8,819 nt of DNA, from contig JAEWOM010000011.1 in the NCBI GenBank assembly GCA_023399675.1, positions 1 through 8,819 of the forward strand. Direction: 5' to 3'. Of the stretch, positions 1 to 5,369 are shown piece by piece. A model generated the notes under the pieces. That model worked only from the letters and a program-made list of their open reading frames with translations, was not told the origin of the DNA and ran no database searches. The stretch's first letter is position 1. The number at the start of each line of letters is the position of its first letter. Source of the stretch: Bacteroidota bacterium. Its GTDB lineage: Bacteria > Bacteroidota > Bacteroidia > Flavobacteriales > Weeksellaceae. A program made the position numbers and the translations under genes.

Positions 1-80
1 AGTGGACAATGCCCATCCAAAATTGGGGAATTGTTTTAAACCAATTTATGCTTATTTTTGAAGAAAGGCTCAGATTATAA
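1..80 (+). CDS. IS256-family transposase, C-terminal end (5' truncated by window)
   Basis: Only the last 25 codons are present, read from position 3 to the TAA at 78-80. The peptide begins WTMPIQNWGIVLNQF and ends FEERLRL. The W-[ST]-MP-x-x-NW-G core followed by an amphipathic FEERL helix is the conserved tail of IS256 (mutator, DDE) transposases; this assignment is from family knowledge. The catalytic DDE residues lie upstream, outside the window, so whether the enzyme is intact cannot be judged. The stop is followed within about 50 bp by the probable terminal inverted repeat, the usual layout for this family. Confidence 0.75.
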   Translation, partial: WTMPIQNWGIVLNQFMLIFEERLRL

Positions 81-98
81 AATCAAAGCCTAAACTTT

Positions 99-127
99 TT
101 AACTTACACACTTTACGGGATAGTGTC
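99..127 (+). repeat. Probable right terminal inverted repeat of the IS256-family element
   Basis: The outer end reads, on the minus strand, GACACTATCCCGTAAAGTG and then TGTAAGTT. It lies 18-47 bp after the transposase stop codon. The partner repeat is outside the window, so the call rests on position and on similarity to remembered IS256-type ends. The outer boundary could be a few bases off. Confidence 0.5.
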
Positions 128-175
128 TATAGAAACTTACATTCCCCTATCTTCCTATGTTAAAAGATTGTCTCC

Positions 176-270
176 AACCACCTCCCACCTCGTTCCCAAC
201 TACCTCGCAGCCCGTCCGGAACCACCTCACCGCGCTAAACAATCACCCCCGGCGCTTCACAGAACCACCT
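176..270. repeat. Degenerate tandem array with a period of about 22 bp, core AACCACCT
   Basis: Five cores start at 176, 198, 220, 241 and 263: AACCACCT, AACTACCT, AACCACCT, AATCACCC and AACCACCT. The spacing is 22, 22, 21 and 22 bases. Between the cores there is further similarity, a C-rich stretch leading to a CG-containing segment (for example CACCTCGTT, CAGCCCGTC, CACCGCGCT). On the minus strand the core is AGGTGGTT. The 22-base period is not a multiple of three, so this is not a protein repeat. It sits between the IS end and a terminator. An open frame at 157-474 crosses it on the plus strand but shows no protein-like composition and is not called as a gene. The array may be a worn intergenic repeat element or a set of binding sites; the sequence does not decide. 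Confidence 0.55.
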
Positions 271-279
271 GAGGACATT

Positions 280-306
280 AAAAAACCCGCCTCACACCGG
301 GCTTTT
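280..306 (-). terminator. Intrinsic terminator for the minus-strand gene remnant
   Basis: Read on the minus strand, AAAAGCCCG pairs with CGGGTTTTT around a seven-base loop, giving a nine-pair stem with one G-U pair and a run of six T. The T run lies on the minus strand, so it terminates leftward transcription. It starts about 10 bases after the stop codon of the remnant at 317-478, as expected for a real 3' gene end. Confidence 0.65.
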
Positions 307-316
307 CAGGTTGTTT

Positions 317-478
317 CTATATTAAAGATTGTTCTTGTTCGGGAAAAGTGTTGCCGCCACTTTTGCAGCTGCCGAAAAACTGTTTCAGCTCGTTCATCTT
401 CGTTTCGTACCCCGGTGCCTGCGAGCCTGCTTTGTAGCTGGTGTAATCATACAAAGCTTGATAAAGAGTTTTGATATT
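317..478 (-). pseudogene. 3' remnant of an unidentified gene (53 codons)
   Basis: On the minus strand an open frame runs from just after an in-frame TAA (481-479) to a TAG at 319-317. It encodes 53 residues, including YDYTSYKAGSQAPGYETK and NELKQFFGSCK, and ends EQEQSLI. The composition is protein-like: charged and aromatic residues alternate, and no low-complexity stretch is present. There is no ATG near its 5' end, all frames are closed just upstream, and a good terminator follows about 10 bases after its stop. I therefore read it as the C-terminal end of a once longer gene whose 5' part was deleted. The junction is probably between 478 and the hemerythrin gene start at 521. I do not recognise the family. 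It could instead be a small gene with a non-ATG start (a TTG lies in frame), which I consider less likely. Confidence 0.5.
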
Positions 479-520
479 TTAGATGGGGAGTATCTTAGAA
501 AATTTCCTTAATTTTTCATC

Positions 521-1030
521 ATGAACAGAAAAATCCACCGGTTCCTTGCAGACGATCACAAAAGACTTGATGATTTACTCGCGCAAGCAATAGAAAATCC
601 TGACAAAATTGATCAGGAATTGTATCATCAGTTCCGAATCGGACTGTTGAAGCACATCAAAATGGAAGAGAAAATCCTTTTTCCTGCAGCGACCAAAGCC
701 AACAATAATGTCCCGCTTCCTTTGGCTGCAAAACTGAAGTTGGATCATGGTGCTTTGGCCGCTCTCACGGTGCTACCGCCTTCCCGCGAAGTGGTTAATG
801 CGCTGACTTATATTCTCACGCAACACGACGAACTCGAAGAAAAGGATGGAGGAATGTATGATGTTTGTGAACAGTTGACTGAGCATGAAACTGATGAAGT
901 TCTCGCCAAGTTAAAGGCAACAACAGAAGTTCCGGTTAATCCTTTCAATAGTTCTGAAAATGCGCTGCAAGCTGCGAAAAACGCTTTGTCCAGGGCCGGT
1001 TTCGATTATGACGTTATTTCGAAATGTTGA
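521..1030 (+). CDS. Hemerythrin HHE cation-binding domain protein
   Basis: This 169-residue cytoplasmic protein is a four-helix hemerythrin-like domain with a short C-terminal extension. Candidate diiron ligands are spaced as in the family: H13 in the first helix (DDHKRLD), H45 and E49 in an H-x3-E motif (HIKMEE), H76 (LDHGAL), and H102 and E106 in a second H-x3-E motif (HDELEE). Proteins of this type bind a non-haem diiron centre and are linked to oxygen, nitric oxide or iron-stress handling; the ligand here is not determined by sequence. There is no signal peptide. The ATG at 521 is the first in frame, with no Shine-Dalgarno sequence before it, as usual in Bacteroidota. The last 35 residues (about 135-169) form a predicted helical tail outside the core. 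The gene is 86 bp upstream of the M23 peptidase gene, with no obvious functional link. Confidence 0.85.
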   Translation: MNRKIHRFLADDHKRLDDLLAQAIENPDKIDQELYHQFRIGLLKHIKMEEKILFPAATKANNNVPLPLAAKLKLDHGALAALTVLPPSREVVNALTYILTQHDELEEKDGGMYDVCEQLTEHETDEVLAKLKATTEVPVNPFNSSENALQAAKNALSRAGFDYDVISKC

Positions 1031-1052
1031 TTTGCTTTTCTTAAAAGAGGGT

Positions 1053-1089
1053 AAGATAATTACAAGACCGTTCTTTCATTATCTTTTTT
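1053..1089 (+). terminator. Weak hairpin with T run after the hemerythrin-like gene
   Basis: AAGATAAT (1053-1060) and ATTATCTT (1078-1085) are perfect 8-base inverted arms around a 17-base loop, followed by four more T. The stem has only one G-C pair, so it would be weak. It might only attenuate transcription between the hemerythrin-like and M23 genes. Confidence 0.28.
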
Positions 1090-1116
1090 GGGCGGCATTA
1101 TTGCACTTCATGCTGC

Positions 1117-2226
1117 ATGTTCCGATTTCGAAATCTGCTTTTCTTATTCGTTTTATCTTTAGTCATCTACAGCTGTGAGGGACTGAAAAATTCGGCGATT
1201 AATATTTTTGAATCATCCGAAAGAGCAAGATACGAAAGAAGTTTTCCCGGATCGGACAGTTTGCTCAGCAACTGGAAAAATGCCTACGAAACGGCAAAAA
1301 GCACCAATCTGCAAATTGAAGATGGATTCAACGCAACTGCCAGGAAGGATTCTACCGATACTTTCGCGTTGGCTTACACGTTGGAACTCAAGAAAGGAGA
1401 GAATTTAGTTGTTGAAATTGAAAATGCTAATCAGTATAAATTTTTTGTTGACATCATTGATAACAGTCAGCAACCGGAGAGCATAAGTCAGCTTTTGGAA
1501 TACGGAAAATACAGTTCTTTTGTTCGGAACTCCGGAAAGCATACCGTCATTATTCAGCCCGAAATACAGTTTCAGGGAAATTTTTCATTTAAGATTTATA
1601 CGCAGCCGTCGATTGGTTTTCCGGTAGCCGGAAAAGGAAATCGTGATATTCAGAGTTTTTGGGGAGCAAACCGGGATGGTGGAGCAAGGCGTCATGAAGG
1701 CGTTGATATTTTCGCAAAACGGGGAACACCAGTTGTCGCAGCTGTAGATGGCCGTATTTCGCGCACCGGAAATACCGGCTTGGGTGGAAAGCAGGTTTGG
1801 TTGCGCGACGGAATTCTTGGCAATTCTCTGTATTACGCACATTTGGACAGCATCATGGTGCAAAGCGGAACATCGGTAAAAATCGGTGATACGCTTGGAA
1901 CAGTCGGTTCCACAGGAAATGCGGAAGGCGGAGCGCCCCATCTTCATTTTGGAATTTATTCTGTAGGCGGTGCAGTTGATCCGTATCCTTATATCAGAAA
2001 GAGAAGCGTTCCTCATTTCAGAAAAGGTTCGTTTCAGAATTCGGGGAAGATTTTGGCAGGAAGAAATTTGCGGCTCGGCCCCGGACTTGATTATACTATT
2101 TCGACTGAATTAAAAAACAGCATTTCCACGAAAGTTCTTGCTGCAGCTGGCGACTGGCTGCATATACAGACAGAAGCAGGGCAGGAAGGATTCATCAGTA
2201 AATCCCGAATATTACGCGGTGAATAA
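1117..2226 (+). CDS. M23 (LytM-type) metallopeptidase lipoprotein with C-terminal SH3-like domain
   Basis: This 369-residue protein is a probable peptidoglycan endopeptidase of the cell envelope. Residues 1-20 form a lipoprotein signal peptide, with a hydrophobic run then VIYSC; C20 is the likely lipidated cysteine. Residues about 60-165 look like a beta-rich region related to pre-peptidase domains. The M23 domain spans about 170-290: H193-x3-D197 (RRHEGVD) and the second His of HLH (H275, H277) are the expected zinc ligands, with H242 (YYAHLD) and H275 as the catalytic-site histidines. All key residues are present, so an active enzyme is likely, unlike the degenerate EnvC/NlpD type. Residues about 312-366 (NLRLGPGLDYT through GDWLHIQ) resemble a bacterial SH3 domain, which usually binds cell wall. 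The start is chosen because the lipoprotein signal begins directly at this ATG. The gene converges with the M43 protease gene across the hairpin at 2275-2307. Confidence 0.9.
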   Translation: MFRFRNLLFLFVLSLVIYSCEGLKNSAINIFESSERARYERSFPGSDSLLSNWKNAYETAKSTNLQIEDGFNATARKDSTDTFALAYTLELKKGENLVVEIENANQYKFFVDIIDNSQQPESISQLLEYGKYSSFVRNSGKHTVIIQPEIQFQGNFSFKIYTQPSIGFPVAGKGNRDIQSFWGANRDGGARRHEGVDIFAKRGTPVVAAVDGRISRTGNTGLGGKQVWLRDGILGNSLYYAHLDSIMVQSGTSVKIGDTLGTVGSTGNAEGGAPHLHFGIYSVGGAVDPYPYIRKRSVPHFRKGSFQNSGKILAGRNLRLGPGLDYTISTELKNSISTKVLAAAGDWLHIQTEAGQEGFISKSRILRGE

Positions 2227-2274
2227 TCGGTCTCTGTTGTTTATCTGCTTTGAATAATCATGATATTATTGAAT

Positions 2275-2307
2275 AAAAAAAGCATCCGGAATAACTCCGA
2301 ATGCTTT
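2275..2307 (-). terminator. Terminator between convergent M23 and M43 genes
   Basis: AAAGCAT (2279-2285) pairs with ATGCTTT (2301-2307), and after one C/A mismatch CGGA (2287-2290) pairs with TCCG (2296-2299) around a five-base loop. On the minus strand the stem is followed by seven or more T (complement of 2275-2281), a strong terminator for the leftward M43 gene, whose reading frame ends 25 bases away at 2332. On the plus strand the T run is only three, so it probably stops the M23 transcript less efficiently. Confidence 0.7.
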
Positions 2308-2331
2308 CATCATCAATTGTGTTTTTGGAAT

Positions 2332-2916
2332 CTACTTCAGCAGTTTACGGATAAACTGTCCTTCCTTAGAGTCAATTTTCAGGATATAAGTTGCCGAAGG
2401 AAGTGCTGATACGTTTATTTGGTTGATACCCTTCTCAAGTTTATGTTTATTGATGAATCTGCCGGAAGAGTCAATCAGGGAAACATATACATTGCTGAGG
2501 GATCCGGTATCAATGAACAGGTCATTTTTCATAGGTATCGGATAAACCTTGAAGCTGTTTTCTGCGGAAGTTTCTGCAGTTCCGAGTACCACAATGTTCT
2601 CACAGGCCGAATCCAAAGTGCATCCGTTAAGGGTGATTCTCACTTTGTAAGTACCGCTCACAGTCGGCATAAACGACTGTCCTGTTGCTCCGGGAATTGC
2701 CGATCCGGTGCAGTCGTACCACTGATAAACAGCATTCATTTGGTTGGCAGTCAGCGTATTCGTGCTGGTGCTTAGCGAATTGACAATTACGGTAACTGTA
2801 ACATTCACAGAAGTTCTGGTTGATTCACAGGAATTGGTAGTTTGTGAAACGTAATACGTTCCGGTTGAAGGCGTTGCAGTCGAAGCTAGCGCTGTTCCTC
2901 CGGTCGCAGCGGAATA
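2332..2916 (-). pseudogene. Severed 3' part of the M43 protease gene: end of Ig-like repeat 4, Ig-like domain and T9SS sorting domain
   Basis: This segment continues the frame of the upstream M43 protease gene after an in-frame TGA at 2919-2917, so the two are one gene of 875 codons broken by a single nonsense codon. The first ATG in frame here is at 2808, but it lies within the end of the last repeat and has no signal peptide, so it is not a natural start. The segment holds the rest of repeat 4, then an Ig-like module (about residues 735-790 of the full protein, with QWYDCTGSAIPGATG and SGTYKV). It ends with a type A T9SS sorting domain (about 800-874): SFKVYPIP, where most members have YPNP, then SSGR and a basic FIRKLLK end. 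That domain directs export across the outer membrane by the gliding/Por machinery and is then removed. Without readthrough or repair it is not joined to the protease. Confidence 0.75.
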
Positions 2917-3654
2917 TCATTTCAAGTTTGTTCCTGTTCCGGTAAGGTTTGCGACAGTTGCAGTTCCGCAGAAAGTCTGTGCGGATGCGGTTGGAGCAGC
3001 CGGCACCGAATTCACCGTTACATTCACAGAGGTTCTGGTTGATTCACAGGAATTCGTGGTTTGTGAAACGTAATACGTTCCGGTTGAAAGCGGTGCAGTC
3101 GAAGCAAGTGCTGTTCCTCCTGTTGCTGTGGAATACCATTTCAAATTGGTTCCAGATCCTGTAAGGTTTGCAACAGTTGCTGTTCCGCAGAAAGTCTGAG
3201 TTGTTGCTGTTGGAGCAGCCGGCACAGAATTCACCGTTACATTTACTGAAGTTCTGGTTGATTCACAGGAATTCGTGGTTTGCGAAACATAATACGTTCC
3301 GGTGGAAAGCGTTGCAGTCGAAGCGAGCGCTGTTCCTCCTGTTGCTGTGGAATACAATTTCAAATTGGTTCCGGTTCCGGTCAGGTTGGCGACAGTAGCA
3401 GTTCCGCAGAAAGTCTGTGCAGATGCAGTTGGAGCAGCCGGCACGGAATTCACCGTCACATTTACTGAAGTTCTGGTTGATTCACAGGAATTCGTGGTTT
3501 GCGAAACATAATACGTTCCGGTAGAAAGCGTTGCAGTCGAAGCGAGCGCTGTTCCTCCAGTCGCTGCCGAATACCATTTCAAATTGGTTCCGGTTCCGGT
3601 AAGGCTTGCGACAGTAGCAGTTCCGCAGAAAGTCTGTGCAGATGCTGTTGGAGC
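2779..3654 (-). repeat. Four tandem 219-bp repeats coding 73-residue Ig-like modules
   Basis: The plus-strand landmark GTTCCGCA recurs at 2963, 3182, 3401 and 3620, exactly 219 bases apart. Each unit codes 73 residues, beginning APTA, with TFCGTATVA near its start, a [11 protein letters not shown] core, [20 protein letters not shown], and VNVTVN near its end. Read along the gene, the units start at 3654, 3435, 3216 and 2997. Protein differences are few: A/S-A versus T-T near the start, L for W at position 27 of unit 2, P for T or L near position 42-43 in units 3 and 4, and a stop at position 27 in unit 4, whose last residues also diverge. Such units act as stalks or adhesion modules in flavobacterial surface proteins. 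The high DNA similarity makes unequal recombination, gene conversion and assembly collapse all plausible. Confidence 0.92.
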
Positions 3655-4956
3655 AGAAGGTCCGACTGTAACAGTTACATATGGCGATAACATGGTTTTG
3701 CTGCCCACTGAAGTGTTGACAGTCAGGGTCGCTCTGAATACTCCGGTACTGTTAAAAACGACCGTAGGGTTGGCTGATGTAGAAGTGGACGGAGTACCGC
3801 CCGGAAAAGACCAGTTGTAAGTGTTACCTGTTGAAGACGGAAGACCGGAAACCGAGAATGTAACCTGTTTGCCGGTGCAGCTGTTGGTAGTGCTTACACT
3901 GATATTTGTACTACATAATGCGGGCGAATTTCCGACTCCGGTAGCAATAAGGTTATTTTGCGTCCAAATATTGTTTCTGCCACCAAGGGGTCCTGTAATC
4001 GCTGCGCGCATACGGTTGACCTGTCCTGTTGTAAACATTTTAAAACAGTAGGAGTAATCCATATAGTTTTCCACGTTTGCCCGCGTTCCGCAGGTATTCT
4101 CATTGAGATTACAGGTAATGCTTCCTCTGGTTTCCGGTGTGTCCGATACAAAATCGTCTCCGCCGCAACTCTGGCCCGGAGAGTTCCCGGCTCCCCATGT
4201 GTGCAGCAGATCGAGCCAGTGTCCAACTTCGTGGGTTAACGCCCTGCTATAATAAGCATTGGAAGTTCCTGATGCGCCTACGAAATGAGAAAGTATGAAA
4301 ATGGAATTATAGCGCATATTGCTGCTGGTCGGAACATTGAAAGTAGTATATGGCCGCCACGTATATCCTGCTGCTCCACCCAAATCCGTTGCTATGATGA
4401 TATTAAGATATTTGGTATGATCCCAAACTCCCTGATAAATATTATTACCGCTCACGATTTGGTTTACCTGATCGAGGCCATCTGTACTGTTGCTGGTAGC
4501 TACTGTCCTCGTAATTCCACTAAAACAGGTACCGTCAGGAGCATTTGTAGCCAGTTTAAATTCTATTTCTGCATCACCTACTCTGGAGAGGAAATCAGAA
4601 TGAACGGTATTCGCGTCCGCATTCAGTTTTCTGAAATCACGGTTCAGTATATCCAATGCCTCCAGAATCTGTGCGTTGCTGATATTTGAGGGTCCGTTGT
4701 CATGCAAATGATGAAATACCACAGGTATGGTATAAATGGTTCCTGCCATTTTCTGTACAGCAGGATCTGCCGGCTTATTTCTTTTGGCTGTTTCTGTTAC
4801 ATACTGCGCATAAGCCTTGGGGTCCGAAATTAGCATTTGTTCCAGCACCTCCTGTTCGCCGCACGGCTCATTTGTTCCCATATTGCCCGAATTGTTTTGC
4901 CCAAATAGGAGAAACGGAAACAGTACACCCAGAAGTTTCATGTGTTTTCTTTTCAT
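2917..4956 (-). CDS. Secreted M43 (pappalysin/cytophagalysin-type) zinc metalloprotease with PKD and Ig-like repeats, truncated by in-frame TGA
   Basis: The open frame codes 679 residues; the undisrupted gene would give 874. Residues 1-20 form a signal peptide ([21 protein letters not shown]6 is an alternative start). The catalytic domain spans about 65-340: H242-E243-V-G-H246 then H252 is the zinc site ([11 protein letters not shown]), and M299 in YMDYSY is the Met-turn. These features place it in the metzincins, family M43. The third zinc-motif position usually filled by G or N is D here. A PKD domain follows (about 348-432, with YNWSFPGG). Residues from 435 on are 73-residue Ig_7-like repeats with two conserved Cys each. 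The frame stops at TGA 2919-2917, where repeats 1 and 3 have TGG (Trp). The product therefore lacks the T9SS sorting domain and should not be exported correctly. A sequencing error remains possible. The promoter box is probably at 4986-4993. Confidence 0.85.
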   Translation of the reverse strand: MKRKHMKLLGVLFPFLLFGQNNSGNMGTNEPCGEQEVLEQMLISDPKAYAQYVTETAKRNKPADPAVQKMAGTIYTIPVVFHHLHDNGPSNISNAQILEALDILNRDFRKLNADANTVHSDFLSRVGDAEIEFKLATNAPDGTCFSGITRTVATSNSTDGLDQVNQIVSGNNIYQGVWDHTKYLNIIIATDLGGAAGYTWRPYTTFNVPTSSNMRYNSIFILSHFVGASGTSNAYYSRALTHEVGHWLDLLHTWGAGNSPGQSCGGDDFVSDTPETRGSITCNLNENTCGTRANVENYMDYSYCFKMFTTGQVNRMRAAITGPLGGRNNIWTQNNLIATGVGNSPALCSTNISVSTTNSCTGKQVTFSVSGLPSSTGNTYNWSFPGGTPSTSTSANPTVVFNSTGVFRATLTVNTSVGSKTMLSPYVTVTVGPSAPTASAQTFCGTATVASLTGTGTNLKWYSAATGGTALASTATLSTGTYYVSQTTNSCESTRTSVNVTVNSVPAAPTASAQTFCGTATVANLTGTGTNLKLYSTATGGTALASTATLSTGTYYVSQTTNSCESTRTSVNVTVNSVPAAPTATTQTFCGTATVANLTGSGTNLKWYSTATGGTALASTAPLSTGTYYVSQTTNSCESTRTSVNVTVNSVPAAPTASAQTFCGTATVANLTGTGTNLK

Positions 4957-4985
4957 GTTAATAAAAGTTTACGTGGTTAGTAAAA

Positions 4986-4993
4986 CAAAGCTA
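4986..4993 (-). promoter_or_regulatory. Putative -7 box of the M43 protease gene
   Basis: On the minus strand the sequence TAGCTTTG matches the Bacteroidota -7 consensus TAnnTTTG exactly and ends 29 bases before the ATG at 4956, a normal leader length. A clear -33 TTG/TTTG at the expected 17-23 base distance is not visible, so this is a motif match only. Confidence 0.42.
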
Positions 4994-5022
4994 CATTCAT
5001 CATGAACAATACATGAAAAAAC

Positions 5023-5068
5023 AGCGGGGACAAAAAGCGGACAAACGCCAAAAAAGTGTCCTGCCCGC
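5023..5068. promoter_or_regulatory. Direct and inverted GGACA repeats upstream of the M43 gene, possible operator
   Basis: AGCGGGGACAAA (5023-5034) is followed by AGCGGACAAA (5036-5045), the same word lacking two G. GCGGGGACA (5024-5032) is also matched in inverted orientation by TGTCCTGCCCGC (5057-5068), with three extra bases in the right arm. The cluster lies about 30-75 bases upstream of the putative -7 box at 4986-4993, where an activator or repressor would bind. No regulator is recognised. Confidence 0.3.
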
Positions 5069-5356
5069 AATTTGATATGGATTAACTGATTGAATATTAA
5101 ATTGTTATATTCAGTTGATTCATTTTGCTTTAAGCGTGTTTTTCATGCATTTTTCTACTAACCACTATTCATTTTTAATGAAAATGATTTTTTTCCTACG
5201 GCTGTTTAAAAGAATTAATTGAAGTTTTTTCGTAAAACAGAGCGCGTTCAAGGAACTGCCAGAGGGAATTTTGATGATTATTCCATGAAAAATGACAGTC
5301 TTTTCGGAAGCCGAAATCCACTGCCTGTACAAACCGGAAATTCAATACAATTATGC

Positions 5357-5364
5357 TATTTTTG
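5357..5364 (+). promoter_or_regulatory. Putative -7 box of the GHL10 lipoprotein gene
   Basis: TATTTTTG is an exact match to TAnnTTTG and ends only five bases before the preferred ATG at 5370. If functional, the transcript would be leaderless or nearly so, and the upstream ATG at 5292 could not be the start. No -33 TTTG is visible at normal spacing, so the match could be chance in AT-rich DNA. Confidence 0.4.
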
Positions 5365-5369
5365 CTGAC

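Larger units (their letters stand above)
1..127 (+). mobile_element. Right end of an IS256-family insertion sequence (partial)
   Basis: The window opens inside an insertion sequence. Frame 3 encodes the typical C-terminus of an IS256/mutator-family transposase, stopping at 78-80. About 20 bp later comes an AT-rich stretch and then AACTTACACACTTTACGGG followed by ATAGTGTC, ending near 127. Read on the other strand this starts GACACTATCCCG and runs into GTGTGTAAGTT, which resembles IS256-family terminal repeats as I remember them. The left end and most of the transposase lie outside the window, so neither the exact boundary nor the target duplication can be verified. If the end is at 127, the bases from 128 (TATAGAAA) would be the right copy of an 8-9 bp duplication; this is inference. 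Confidence 0.72.
4957..5369. other. Divergent intergenic region between the M43 and GHL10 genes
   Basis: This 413-bp AT-rich region separates two genes transcribed away from each other. It contains the two putative -7 boxes and the GGACA repeat cluster described separately, plus a small palindrome TTCATT-TTT-AATGAA at 5168-5182 of unknown meaning. A frame from 5292 continues into the GHL10 gene, but its first 26 codons precede a clear lipoprotein signal and are treated as untranslated. I see no RNA gene or further coding potential. Confidence 0.5.

Noticed and set aside
157..474. Plus-strand 105-residue open frame
   Set aside because: It runs over the 22-bp array, a terminator hairpin and the antisense of the gene remnant. 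Its composition (many Pro, Ser, Cys and Arg) is not protein-like, and it has no recognisable domain.
960..1178. Overlapping plus-strand open frame at the hemerythrin/M23 junction
   Set aside because: It overlaps the end of one clear gene and the start of the next in another frame, and its hydrophobic stretch comes from reading the M23 signal peptide region out of frame.
521..2226. Hemerythrin-like and M23 genes as a functional operon
   Set aside because: There is an 86-bp gap with a possible weak hairpin, and the functions are unrelated; co-transcription is possible but nothing in the sequence supports a joint role.
2332..2808. A separate small T9SS-domain protein starting at the ATG at 2808
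   Set aside because: This ATG lies inside the end of repeat 4, there is no signal peptide, and the frame is continuous with the M43 protease gene through one nonsense codon. It is the severed 3' part of that gene.
2917..2919. TGA read as tryptophan (alternative genetic code) or selenocysteine
   Set aside because: TGA ends the hemerythrin-like and GHL10 genes in this window, so it is not a Trp codon. No selenocysteine insertion hairpin was noticed after it, and the aligned residue is Trp, not Cys.
2779..3654. CRISPR-like array
   Set aside because: The units are long (219 bp), directly adjoining, in frame and translated into a known Ig-like module; there are no short repeats with unique spacers.
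2949..3820. Several plus-strand open frames of 60-80 residues
   Set aside because: They repeat at 219-base intervals and are antisense shadows of the Ig-like repeats.
5168..5182. Palindrome TTCATT-TTT-AATGAA, similar in composition to AATGAAA/TTTCATT at 7570-7587, as a shared operator
   Set aside because: Both are short and very AT-rich, differ in arm orientation and spacing, and would be expected by chance in this DNA.
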